Shown: positions 11,775-22,519 of the stretch, piece after piece
Layout of the letters: each line of letters begins with the position of its first letter
Numbering within the stretch: the first letter of the stretch is position 1
Assembly: GCA_034509755.1 (NCBI GenBank)
Contig: CM067562.1
Span: forward strand, 34,783,501 to 34,847,500
From: Anisodus tanguticus
Taxonomy: Eukaryota; Streptophyta; Magnoliopsida; Solanales; Solanaceae
DNA: 64,000 nucleotides
Reading direction: 5' to 3'
Notes under the pieces: generated by a model
What the model was told of the DNA's origin: nothing
Seen by the model: only the letters and a program-made list of their open reading frames with translations
The model's database searches: none
Translations under genes and position numbers: made by a program

Positions 11775-11805
<31 letters not shown>

Positions 11806-12405
11806 CAATGTCAGTGAATTTGATACAACGAAAGTCATTTTTTTTATATGATTTTTTTCAAAAAGTTGTTTTCTATGAGGATCTCATTTTCTTGATGTTT
11901 GTTATCAGAAAATATTTTCATGGAAATATTTTTTTAATCATAAGGGGAAAATGACTTTTCTCACGAGGCAAAAATCATTTTTCTTACCACCATCTTAATT
12001 TTTAACTTCAGATTACTTGCGCCAAACAGATTTATTAGACTTTATTAATAATTTTTAGTACTATTCAGAATTTTCATCAAAAAAATTGATTTGCTACTAT
12101 TATTTGTTAATTTTTATTATATATTTTCAGAAAACACCACTTACCACCAAACATGATCAGAAATTATTTTTCAGAAAAAATAGTATTTAATAGATATTTT
12201 CTTATGTCATAGACACTTGCAGCAGGAGATTTAACTTGTTTTTTCTGTCAATATAAACATTTCAGGTACTACTCCTTCTGGTTCTCCAGGTGGATCTAAG
12301 GGTACACCAAGTGGAAATACAGGAAACACAGTGAAGCTGCCATATTCTCTTCTGTTTACTCTTGTAGTAACAGCATCATTTGCCACAGTATTCAACACCA
12401 TCTGA
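11413..12405 (+). CDS. GPI-anchored non-specific lipid transfer protein (LTPG), two exons
   Basis: Exons are 11413-11731 and 12266-12405, joined in frame to give 152 residues. The signal peptide covers residues 1-23 (MKMLASAIFVVMTIFSIVQV...). The eight-cysteine lipid-transfer motif is complete (DNC, LAPC, SSGCC, QPQCLC, LPKAC, SLC). A short Gly/Ser/Thr/Pro-rich linker precedes a hydrophobic tail (LPYSLLFTLVVTASFATVF) that fits a GPI signal. The first intron sits at the same place as in the gene at 3976, right after the last Cys, and the block NQTQA.(A/G)LP.ACNVQTP is shared, so the two are paralogues. This copy lacks the extra middle exon. Its intron carries a T12G20 tract. Confidence 0.93.
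11785..11804. repeat. Homopolymer G20 preceded by T12
   Basis: Twenty G in a row lie in the intron of the second LTPG gene, directly after twelve T. Length may be unreliable in assemblies. Confidence 0.9.
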
Positions 12406-14748
12406 GCTCCATTATATTGCCTTGTTTGCAGTGTGTTTATTTTGGAGTGTGGAGTTTGCCCAATTTGGTTACTCTTTATCTTATAATTTTTGTTTACGTT
12501 GTTAATTTGATGTAAACTTTGTAATACACTACGCTAAGGCATAGGCTTTGATGTACTCTGTTAAATTTTGAGTTGTATTAATACTTGATCAAAATTAATT
12601 TAATTTCTAGTCGTATTGGATAAATATATTTTTATTAACGCCTAGTACACTACAGCTACTTCTATGACAAATTTGTAGAGTCAGATAACTCTCAGCCTGA
12701 GATATAAAAAATGAGAATCTTTCTGAAACCCATATAGTTTTACGGTCCGAGTTACTTGCAGATGCACCATTTTAGAGTCAAAATCCGAACTAAGAAATCT
12801 ATAACAAAATCATTTTGGTCATGCTTGATGCATGATAATCATTTTGGAATCAAGTTCCGCAAAGAAGTGCAAACTATATAGTAGCATTAGCTTTTGCCTG
12901 ACATCGAACCAGTGCATAATCGACCGGTGATTAAAAAATATCATTAGTAAAAGATAGATTAACCATCTCATCTTGGCCAACTTGAACAGAGTGATTGAAC
13001 GTATCATCACTAAAAATTATTTTGCACAAAAACTACAAAGAAATCAATAGATATGACGTGCATTTTCTTTAGTTGTCCAAAACTGAAAATGAGTTGTCGT
13101 CTGCCGAGTCAACCTAAGCAGTCTAAGAGAATAAAAAATTATGATACCAAAAGAGTAAGGAAAATATATGCCTCGGCAGCAGCATAGACTTCAAGAGGGC
13201 AACCAACAAAAGCAGAAAACAGAATAACAGTCTTCATCAAAATGCTACCTTAACAATAACAAGTATAACAGTCTTCATCAAAATGCTACCTTAACAATAA
13301 CAAGAAGTTCCCAGGTTCAACGAGACTTCGAGAGGCAAACAACAGAAGCAGAAAAACAAAATTACAGTCTCCATCAAAATGCTACCTTAACAATAACAAG
13401 AAGTTCCCAAGTTCAGCGACAACTTCAAAACCTAAAACATTACATAACTAGATAATCACTGCAGTACTAACTACCAGTTTGGTCGAAGGACCTACAGACT
13501 GCATGTATCCTACAAAGACACTGAAATGAAATATAACGCGTAGTGCTACCATGGTGAGAGCAGGGAGATCAGCCTCTTCAACAATCTTCTTCCAACAGCT
13601 CCAACTAAAAGTGCTACACACATAAATTAGTATACAAATATACGCAAAAAACATAGCACATGCAGGCTAAATACCAAGTTATAGACAGAGCACCAAAACA
13701 GATAAAAACTCGGGAAGTTATTACCTTATCAATAGCTACATGATCAACAATCTCCAGAAGCAAGATGGAATTTTTCCGAGAAGGAATAAATCACTTAACA
13801 GGCATAATTGGACTCGCAAGAGGAAAGCTAACAGGGAAGATACCAAAGACCAGGAACGGAAAAGGATACAACTAACTATTAATTCCCTTTCCCAATTTTC
13901 ATTCTAAAAAACAGAAAATTGGTTAAAGGGAAACAACTTGAAGAGGAAGTAGTAGGAGTTAGACCCTATTCAAAGTTGAGAAGAAAAAATGACAAGAATA
14001 CAGACAAAGGTATGATGACCAGCCAATTCAGGCATTCAAGGAATAACGAGGACTCAGATATACTAAATATCCTATCTAGTCAATCTACAAAGAGATAGAG
14101 AAGGTCAGGATGCAAGATCGAATGAAAAGACTAATAATTTGGTAACTGAATAAAACAGAAGTCTAAACGGAAGCTAACTAATCTGGTAGAGTCTAAGATA
14201 TATGCAATATCTCTGACAAACAGAATATCAAAAGGAAGGTGAAGAGGTTGTAGGATTAACAATCCTATGACAACTAGAATCAAGAATGAGAATTGATGGT
14301 TATGATGAAGTGATCTCCAGAGTATTAAAGATCGTTGAGCAACAAGTTCTGCTACCAATTCAAAGAACTCCAAGCCATCCACTCAAACACCCAGGTAACT
14401 ACTTCCACTGATCTGTGGACAAGCGCACACATACTTCAGTTGTTGAACCCCTCATAGTCTAACCACGTCTGCACATAAATGCACGAACTTTGAATGTACC
14501 CAGAAACAGTTGACCAACCAGCCATTGCTCATATCGAATTTCCTTGAAACAACCACTCTTAACAAGTGTTGAAGCTTCACTACTGCTAAAGATGCTCTCT
14601 ACCATGACAAACACTAAAGAAACCATAACTTTCAAACTAAAGACTGCATTATTCACCATACGTACTATCTACTATTACCCGATACGAAAACTACATAATC
14701 CCCTATTTAGCTGCTATTCAGCACTTCCACCACACATTCATCCATCTG
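12406..14748. other. Spacer between convergent genes
   Basis: The LTPG-2 3'UTR runs to about 12,560. The rest lies downstream of the minus-strand gene at 14749 and may hold its 3'UTR. Apart from the repeat at 13199-13410 nothing was recognised. Open frames here are short and show no domain. Confidence 0.4.
13199..13410. repeat. Imperfect tandem repeat
   Basis: ACAGTCTTCATCAAAATGCT followed by ACCTTAACAATAACAAG appears at about 13227, 13267 and 13364 (last copy with one change). A longer unit containing CAACA(A/G)AAGCAGAAAA also recurs at about 13205 and 13341, so two nested duplications of 40 and about 97-137 bp occurred. Confidence 0.85.
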
Positions 14749-15378
14749 TTATTCAAGGTTGAGCATGCGACGAAGAGTCTGTGTCGCAGAGCCAGTAATG
14801 TCAAATACAATTCCTGGAGAAGGGCTACGCTCCCTGGTTGGGGATGCTGGTGCAGACTTGGCAATAGGACGCAAAGCAATATCAGATGCTGAAGCAGGAA
14901 ATTCAAGAGAGGCAGTCCTTATAGGCCTGAGAGAAAATTTGGGCATCGGCAAAGAACTAGGGGGAGGAGAATTCGAATAAGCTGGCCCCGCCCATAGTTC
15001 AGGAAATGGAAATTCATCATTCTCATTCCTAGAACCAACATCCACTTTGAGGTTAAATGGTATCACAATTGTGTTACTTCTTGCTGGTTTTCTTGATTTC
15101 TTTTGATCTTCAGAGTAAGACTTAACAGTATTAACAGGCAGTGATGTTAAAGGAGATCGCGTTTTGGGAGACAATGAACCCGAGAAGGCCCTTTTAGTGA
15201 CAGGTTTCTTGCAAGACTTCCATTGTGATTGATCTAAACCTGTCCAGGACTCAAAAGCCGGGCAATTTACCTCCTTAAAACCACCTGAAGGAGGTGAATC
15301 AAATGACCCAAATTGTGCAGGACCATGTGCCCTACTTCTCCCATAATACTGATTCCGATGCTGAGCAACAACAATCAT
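14749..15378 (-). CDS. Plant PNRC-like protein with DCP1-binding-type proline motif
   Basis: A single coding exon of 209 residues; the start is the first ATG (MIVVAQHRNQYYGRSRAHGP). The protein is low-complexity and Ser/Pro/Lys-rich. Its clearest block is residues 129-148, WAGPAYSNSPPPSSLPMPKF. SPPPSxLPxP matches the short linear motif by which metazoan PNRC2 and related decapping enhancers bind the EVH1 domain of DCP1. A second conserved-looking block is the C-terminus TQTLRRMLNL. Plants have a family of short unannotated proteins with this layout. A role in mRNA decapping or decay is an inference from the motif only. Upstream, splice sites suggest a 5'UTR exon pair (about 17450-17374 and from 15649) separated by a 1.7-kb intron. 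Confidence 0.8.
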   Translation of the reverse strand: MIVVAQHRNQYYGRSRAHGPAQFGSFDSPPSGGFKEVNCPAFESWTGLDQSQWKSCKKPVTKRAFSGSLSPKTRSPLTSLPVNTVKSYSEDQKKSRKPARSNTIVIPFNLKVDVGSRNENDEFPFPELWAGPAYSNSPPPSSLPMPKFSLRPIRTASLEFPASASDIALRPIAKSAPASPTRERSPSPGIVFDITGSATQTLRRMLNLE

Positions 15379-16018
15379 TTTCAACTAAACCAATAACCAA
15401 TTCAATCAAATTCCACTATAACTCCCTGTCTTGTCGACAGTCCTGAAGATCTAACAAGAAACAACAGTCAAAGATTCATACTGGGGCTTTAAATGCTGTA
15501 AAAATGACTGTAAAACCAAGATTTTCTTCTCCACCACCAGATTATCAGCAAATCAGAATCACCATCACTGAATCCAAACAATACCTCCAACAAACACTTG
15601 TCCGTAAATTTATCCACAATCACCACTTCACCCTTCAGTTTCTTCAGATCTACAATCCAGTAACAAAAAAGAAGCAAAATAAACAAAAAATAAAAGAGTA
15701 AATATCAGAAAAATTACATGAAATCAAAACAAATCAGTAACAAAAAAATGCAAAAAACCATAGCACCATAAAACTAGGCATGTCAAAATTAGCCCAAACC
15801 CAAATGACCAGCCCAAGGTTTCATGGGTTTGGCCAAGAGTGATTTTGATGATGGGTTGGTTTGGGCTAGCTCAAGTTGACCCATCATAAATCAGCAGCCC
15901 AAATGAACCTATGATGATGCCCAAACTTACCCACGAAAATATTCAATCTTAACGATTAGAGCTATTAAAATTTTTGTTCATAAATAATTATTTTAAAAAA
16001 TCATTTATTATTTCGGAA

Positions 16019-16860
16019 CAATAAAATACACCAACGCACCCCAACCACCCACCACACTATCCATCCACCCTACCCCTCCCCTACACCAACCCCACCCAAG
16101 CACCGAACCACCCTCACATCACTGCCCCTACCTTGCCTACACCACACCACCCCTACCTCCCTATCCCACCTCCCGCCCTACCCCCTCCCACTTGACCTAC
16201 CCCATTCTCAAATTTTTATTTCATATTTTTTTACTTTTATAAACAATTTATAAAAAAATACGAAATGTTTTCTTAACTACGGACATCTACCCCCCTCCAC
16301 CTCCACCCCCACCCCATTGCCCTACCCATACTCAAATTTCTATTTCATCTTATTTTTATAAAAAAATATGAAATTTTTTCTTAACTCCCCCTACCGCCCT
16401 ACCGCCCTACCGCCCTAACCCCCACCCCATACTCAAATTTCTATTTCATATTTTTTGTTACTTTTATAAAAAAATTATTAAAAATATAAAAAAAATCTTA
16501 ACTCCCCCTACCCCCTCCACCCCCACCCCCACCCCATGCTCAAATTTCTATTTCATATACTTTTTACTTTTATAAAAAAAAATTATAAAAAATATGATAT
16601 TTTTTCTTACCCCTACCCCCTCCACTGCATGCCCCAACCTCAAAATTCTATAAACGTTTTATAAAAAATGAGAAAAAATTGTTTAACTCATCACCACCCC
16701 AAATTTTTAATTTATATATTTATTTTACATATACAATTTTTTATAAAAAATAAAAAACTTTTCATACCACACTACGCAGCCCAGCACAGTCCCCCCCCCC
16801 CCCCCACACTACAACTGCCCTACCACTTATTATTTTATATATTTATTTTGCTTTTATAAA
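16019..16860. repeat. Alternating C-rich / AT-hairpin satellite-like repeat
   Basis: C-rich blocks (CCCTACCCCC, CCACCCCCACCCC, CCGCCCTACCGCCCTA) alternate with A/T blocks. A typical A/T block reads TCAAATTTCTATTTCATA and then TATAAAAAAATATGAAAT, whose halves are inverted repeats. There are about seven cycles of roughly 100 bp, quite diverged. C15 occurs at 16791-16805. A related array in the opposite orientation is at 35935-36180. Confidence 0.85.
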
Positions 16861-17149
16861 AAATGAAAAAAAATCTTTAAAATATTATTCTTATTTAAAA
16901 AATAAAGATATGAAAAAATCAAATATCATACAAAATAAAAATAACATGATAGAAGGTAAGTTTGAAATTTGTAAAAGTAACGAGTCAAGTTGAGTTAGGA
17001 CCATCTTAGCCTATGTCAGCTTTGGACGGGTTGGTCATTGACCATATTGACTCGCCCAACTTCAGCCCAGACGTCACATCTGACACTCCCTACATAAAAA
17101 ACAACTACAGCAACACCAATCACATACACATTGTAATCACACACTATGG

Positions 17150-17215
17150 GGGTCTGGACAGGGTAGAGTTTACGCAGAACTTAACCATGTCTTGGAAGGT
17201 AGAGAGGTTGTTTAC
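17150..17215 (+). mobile_element. RTE-type LINE 3'-end trace
   Basis: GGGTCTGGACAGGGTAGAG, then GTTTACGCAGAACTTAACC and GGTAGAGAGGTTGTTT, match the tail found at 39.1, 47.9 and 53.8 kb. It is short and diverged. Confidence 0.55.
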
Positions 17216-17460
17216 AAAACGCAACTAATACATCTCAATTTCAGGACTATATTAGTTCAACTTTATATGTAAATCAACTTCATTCCAATACAAAGACCTA
17301 AAAATTGTACTAAATCCATATAAATCAAAGTTCTAAATTTCATTAACAAGTAAAGATTCAAAAAAAAAAATTACCTGATGTGAGAAAGTATACAGTGAAG
17401 CAGTGTCTTGAAAGTGTGATTTAGGGGAGAGTGAGATTTTTCTGCCTAACCTAACAATTT

Positions 17461-20180
17461 TTTGTTTATGTATATATTGAATATGAACAGTAAATACTAG
17501 TACTAATTTGTATGGTTACTCTTTGTGTGGCACCATAGATTCAGCCACTAAGGTTTTTTGAAACCTGAATCCCCGGATCTGAAATGAACCCAAAGTTGTA
17601 TTTAAATTTCGTCACAGGTCCAGCGGCGTATTGTACATTTAACCCTCCGTTTATTATTGTAATTACGAAAATGACACTGTGCCCTTCAATCTCTCCTTGC
17701 TATTTTTGTATTTTTGTCACATTTAATATAAATTCAATCTCTCTTTGCTATTATGGATAAAATTTCAATTATGTTTAGCAAAAATTAAAAAAGTTAACGA
17801 ATATATATTTATTAAATATTCTTATAGGATAAAGAGAGCTATGTAATCGATGATGATAAATCTGTAATTTAACATAATTCTGCTCATTCATATATTTACT
17901 TCATTATTAAAATCGTATCAGAAATTAAGTTTTTAGTTCTCTTGTTAGCTTAAAAGTGTACTAGACCAATTGTTCTGACGTTACAATTACATTCTTCCCA
18001 TCATAAAGACATTAAAGATTAGTGTGGAGTGTGGTTTGTGGACTGCCATTAGGGAAAGAATAAGCAAACGTATGAATAAACTGCATAAAATCTTTAATAA
18101 GCTACATTGCTCAAATTTGTCAGGAGAAAAAACTTGATTCTAGGTTAGCAAATCTTTTTATGCATGTCACCTTCATTTGTCAGGAAGTTTGTACATTAAT
18201 TTTCCTTCCTCAATATATGTTTGACAGTGGTCTTGTTAACTTTAAGCAAATATTTATATTTTTCAATAATAGCTCTAAGATGGTGGCGGTATTGTATGCC
18301 CTCCTCTTCGATAAGCTTGATAGCAAGTAGGGAATCTTCAACTCTTTGTATCCCATTCTTTTTGCTACCTTTAATCCGTATTTGATACTCTATGTAACGT
18401 GGCTTGAAGGAGGGGCTACAATTATGTAATTCAAAAGTAAGTGAGAAAGGTCAAAGGTACAAAGCCATAACCGTGTGGTCTGTTCCATGGCAATTTGCAG
18501 GGCACAATGCATGCCAAACTTACAATTCCTCTTGTGTCATTGCTGTGTGGCATTTTCTGTCTGTCATGAGAAACAATTGGTGCGCACAAGAAGTTGGCAC
18601 ACAAATGGCAATTTGTGTTGTGGAGAACTTGTTTTTGGAAGCACTATTCTTTTGTCCCTGCCTCCACAAATCGACCTACCAAATACTGCCATTATCACAA
18701 ATCAAGAAATGTAATTCGTAATTTTAAACGTGTTTAATTTTACATGCACTAACAGTAAAATAAGTTTATAGTGTTGGTATATTTTAACTATTCATAATCT
18801 ACCTTTTTTTTTCAAGTAACCTATCTCAATTCTATAGATGATTGCATGTAATTATCTGTTAGTTGACCTATGTGAAATCAAGATTTTCACTAAGGCAGTT
18901 CAAAATATTTAAAAGTAAACACACAAAGAAGCCAAGAAAATTAACGTCTACCTTATATACATACAAAATATTTTTAACCTTATATATATAATGTAATTTT
19001 TCGTCGAAAGGGTTCACTAAACCCCTTCCCCCCACTTGGCTCTGCCCATGGACTTATCAATGTATAAGTTAAACTCTTTCATCATGTAGAGGTGGATACA
19101 TCGTTGCAACACCGACTATATCAGTATTTGATGCGCAACATAAATTTATATATTAAAAATCACTAAATTACAACAAATAGTAGGTATTAACCCCGTAAAA
19201 CTTTCGCCCAGGAATTTGCCTATATTTTTTTATATGTATTACTACACACAAAGATAAGTATTTACCAATTAGAGAGGTCCACTCGTACATGTGTTGGTGA
19301 GTATGTTAAATTGTTAGTACATTACAAATTTTTTGAATGAATTGATATTCAGTATAAATTCTGCTTCTTTTCATAACGGTCGTGTAATTAATTATAAAGT
19401 ATAAACCAAATCAAATGCAAATCATACAGTGCCGTACAATTATTATATTCATAAAAACACGTGTTCTAGTACTGGAGAGAAGCTAGAGTTTTGTCCTTTT
19501 AACAATTTTGAAATGAAAAGAATAGATTCTTTTGGCTGGAAATTAATTTACGTAATAATACTTCCTCCATTTATGTGACACCATTTAATTTGATATAAAA
19601 TTTTAAAATAAAAAACTTTTAAAAATATATGATCTAAAATAAATCTTATATAAATATATACCGATAAATTATGAAAACATTTTTTTTATGTATCTGACAA
19701 AAAAACAAAGGGATTACAAGTGAGTGATCTTAACTGATATTTAAGTCAACGTATAGATATCAGTGCTTAATCATAACGATAAAATTCGATGAGGATTCCT
19801 TTTCTTTTTGTTAATAAATTGGATCAATCTCATTTATTAGAGTAAAAATTAGATATATATGCTCACTCAAATTATCCAATATCAAAATTTTACCATGAGT
19901 TTTTACCCTTTCCTCTTTTTCTCCTTCTCCTCTCATATATATCAAATATCCCGGAAAGATAATAATATCATACAACCTCTTGTCTGATTTTATTTTGGAA
20001 CATAACACAACTAATCACAACTTTATTAATTTCCACCGTTCCTTCTTCATATATTATTGAAGAAGACTCATTGTAATACGTTTCTATATAAATTCATTCC
20101 CAATTTTATATGATGAGAAATACTAAAGAAGAAAAAGATCTAAATCTTCAAAAGGATATTACCATATATAAATGAATTCT
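17461..20180. other. Intergenic, no gene recognised
   Basis: Mostly A/T-rich. About 18250-18720 has higher G/C and open frames on both strands, but none resembled a known family. About 19010-19055 (ACCCCTTCCCCCCACTTGG) resembles the end of a dispersed repeat also seen at 51.7-51.9 kb. One degenerate Stowaway-like end lies near 19560. Confidence 0.4.
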
Positions 20181-20475
20181 TTTTTCTTTTTTTTATAATC
20201 CAGGTTTCCAGGCTTGCGCCTGACTACTTCACTGGTATTACCCAGACGTCCTGGAGGTAATAGAACCGGTCCTTCAACACTATTACCAGGTAAATCGCGG
20301 GATGTGCTCCGGTGGCCAGTTTTTCTGAGAGCGTACAACTGATCAATGAGACAAGGTCAAATTCCCCAACATGTAGAGTTTCTTCGTGCTTGCGGGGAAT
20401 CGAACCCACGCTGTCCCATGCCAGAGCGTCTTATAGCGCCCAGGCTTTGCCACTGGACTATGCCCCGGAGGACAT
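20181..20475 (-). mobile_element. tRNA-derived SINE
   Basis: On the minus strand the head carries an A box (GCATAGTCCAGTGG, 20463-20450) and a B box (GGTTCGATTCCCC, 20406-20394) about 45-50 nt apart, as in RNA polymerase III promoters. A tRNA-unrelated body follows and an A-rich tail ends next to ATTCT, which is repeated after the head at 20476-20480. Length is about 295 bp, fitting Solanaceae SINE families. It is not a functional tRNA: no acceptor stem or anticodon arm can be folded with confidence. Confidence 0.75.
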
Positions 20476-20818
20476 ATTCTAGGTAAACACAATTCACACG
20501 GACAAGTTTATTTTAGGGGTGGCCAGTGGGCCCAGGTTCGGGGCGGGTTCCGATGGGACGGGACCCGCCGGGACTGGGATTGGGTCGGGTTCGGGGTTGT
20601 GGTGGGACAGGCGGGACAGGCCGCCGTCCCGTCCCTCATCCCGCCAAAAAGGTGGACCGGTATTGGCGGCCGGGGTCGGGCGGGACCATTTTTTTTTTAG
20701 ACATAATATATATAAACACTTCAATAATTGAACAAGATAATGTTGTTTTTGTGCCTCTTATATTATTTAATAGAAATATGATTCTTTTTGTAATACAATT
20801 TCAAAATTGGAAAAAAAA

Positions 20819-21125
20819 TCACATATTTATAAACACCTTTTCTAATTTCTTCACAATGTCTTGTGGTTCTTCGGTTGGAATTGGAATTTGTTGGTCAAAT
20901 TGGTCGACGTCGCTTCCACCTCCGTCGGACAAGATTTCGTTGTAGTTTTCATCATCTTTTTCGTTGATCTCCGGTTGACCGCACCTTCTACGCTCCGCTC
21001 GTATCCAATCTCTGAATAAAACTGCAATCTCCAAGTTGTCTCTCACTAATGGGTGTGTGTGCTCTCCTATTTGAAATCTTCCGGCAGAAAACGCGCTTTC
21101 CGACGTTGTCTCAATAAACCTCCCG
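20819..21125 (-). pseudogene. hAT transposase, C-terminal dimerisation-domain fragment
   Basis: From about 21125 the frame reads RFIETTSESAFSAGRFQ, then HTHPLVRDNLEIAVLFRDWI and an acidic tail ending VFINM at 20819. ESAFSAGR and the following aliphatic/Trp helix are the hallmark of the hAT C-terminal dimerisation domain in BED-finger transposases of the RICESLEEPER type. The catalytic core that should precede it is absent. Confidence 0.85.
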
Positions 21126-21260
21126 TCCCACCCTGACCTTTTCCCATTTTGAATTTATAATTTTTTTTACAAAATATGCATATAACTACTTAATTCTCTT
21201 TGTCCCTATCATAAAAATATCATGCAACTGATTTTAATTTTCGTTGTGTGGGGCCTCGTC

Positions 21261-21545
21261 TCATACTAGGGGAATATGAGGCGTTCCGATTTTAGTTTGA
21301 GGTTCACTAGTGGGTGTGTCATCTAAATTAGTGGGTGTGTCATCTAGATTATCTTCTAAATTAAAGTCTGATTTAGTTGCAGAATATATCTCATTATCTA
21401 ATGGTATATCATTAAAAAATTCAGTTTCATCTATATGAGTGTAATCAATCAAATCATCTTGTCTAAGAATAAGATGACTAGAAGAAGTACTCATGCTCTT
21501 GTTACATCTACTATAATAAGCACACTTACCCTTATCCTTAAACAT
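21261..21545 (-). pseudogene. hAT transposase, N-terminal fragment before the BED finger
   Basis: An open frame of 94 residues begins near MFKDKGKCAYYSRCNKSM. It continues with an acidic stretch including a duplicated NLDDTPT unit and ends PHIPLV. By position it is the region upstream of the BED zinc finger; the finger and core are missing. Assignment rests mainly on its place inside the hAT element and on orientation. Confidence 0.5.
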
Positions 21546-21961
21546 ACCTCTTAATTCTTCTATTTTAATTATGCAAATAAGTAATTAAAGATAATGAAAT
21601 TAAGTGCGATAATTAAAATAAAGTAACAATAATAATTTAATGAAGGAATGAAGGTACCAAACGCTGACATAACGTTTACTTGTAATCGATGTTGAAAATT
21701 GAAATTTTGCTCGATGGATGATCCCCAAGCTAGTTGCCAACTTCAATCCCAATTTTTGAACTTTGATACAATTATACAAATGAGCAAATAAAATAAAATA
21801 TTTAGTAGGCAATGTAATTGTAGACTTGTAGAGAGATCGTAGGAAGATTTGTGAGATAAAATGAAGATAAAATGACGTATTTATAGTTGAAAAATTTGGT
21901 TAAAGTATAAATATAGTAACTTAAGGGTTAAAAATAAATATTAAGGGGTAGGGGGTTTAAT

Positions 21962-21982
21962 GGGGGGGGGGGGGGGGGGGGG
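21962..21982. repeat. Homopolymer G21
   Basis: Twenty-one consecutive G lie near the right end of the hAT element. Confidence 0.9.
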
Positions 21983-22323
21983 AATGGTCGTTGAGGAGGT
22001 TGGGGGCAGGGTCGGGTCTGGGGCTGTACGGTCTGGGCGGGACGAGCCCAGGTCCCGTCCCGATTTCGAGTCCCAACACCATTTTTTTTTTGGGATCAGG
22101 GCGGTGTCGGGTCGGGACCGGGCCGACTCGTCCCACTGACCAGCCTTAATTTATTTACACTAATAAGGCAATATTATTGTAGTCTGTATATATAAAGTGA
22201 AATAATTTTAAATCCGATTTCGTCTTTAGTACGAAATACAAGGATAAATAAATATAATTTAACGCAAATATACATTCATTAAGGACCTCCATTATACGTT
22301 TAAAAGATTAACTTATACACTAA

Positions 22324-22519
22324 GGGCTTGGGGAACAAGTTGTCTCGTGATTAATTATCACGGGATTGTTATCTCACCCTCAATGTGGGATAATAACAAT
22401 ATAATCCCGGAATAACTAATTAGTTATCCAGTAATTTTATCCCAACCAAACGTGGGATAAATCATAGCAGATTTAATTTATGAATTAATTATCCCTTATC
22501 TTTCGTATCAAACGAGCCC
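22324..22519. mobile_element. Tourist/PIF-Harbinger-type MITE with TAA duplication
   Basis: The ends GGGCTTGGGGAACAAG and, reversed, GGGCTCGTTTGATACG are bordered by TAA at 22321-22323 and 22520-22522. The paralogous segment near 32103 reads straight across without it, giving an empty site. Confidence 0.8.

Larger units (their letters stand above)
15379..17450 (-). other. Likely 5'UTR exons and intron of the PNRC-like gene
   Basis: Inferred on the minus strand. A TATA-like element (CAATATATACATAAAC) lies near 17480. An untranslated exon from about 17450 ends at 17374 with CATCAG before GTAATT. An acceptor (GGATTGTAG) comes before 15649, and the leader then runs to the ATG at 15378. The intron of about 1.7 kb is largely repeat. 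Confidence 0.4.
20514..22148 (-). mobile_element. hAT transposon, internally deleted, with very G/C-rich ends
   Basis: The ends are TAGGGGTGGCCAGTGGG on the left and, reversed, TAAGGCTGGTCAGTGGG on the right (four mismatches in 17). The flanks GTTTATTT (20506-20513) and ATTTATTT (22149-22156) form an 8-bp duplication with one change. Inside are two pieces of a minus-strand transposase with the middle missing. Both subterminal regions consist of GGGTCGGG/CGGGACGG-type repeats. The paralogous segment at 27.6 kb lacks this element, which confirms the insertion. Confidence 0.88.

Noticed and set aside
14459..14906. Short open frames antisense to or downstream of the PNRC-like gene
   Set aside because: Shadows of the real frame or random; no domain, no context.
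18250..18720. Stretch of higher G/C with overlapping open frames on both strands, one with many Cys residues
   Set aside because: No frame matches a family I know, cysteine spacing is irregular, and no start, splice or TATA context supports a gene. Could be a decayed element; left as unassigned.
20394..20463. Apparent tRNA gene on the minus strand (A and B boxes)
   Set aside because: No proper acceptor stem or anticodon arm, and it is followed by a long unrelated body and A-rich tail. It is the head of a SINE.
20519..20945. Gly/Pro/Arg-rich open frames on both strands
   Set aside because: Created by the CGGG-type subterminal repeats of the hAT element.
22324..22519. Possible miRNA precursor due to internal inverted repeats
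   Set aside because: Terminal repeats plus TAA duplication and a second genomic copy at 35390 show a MITE.
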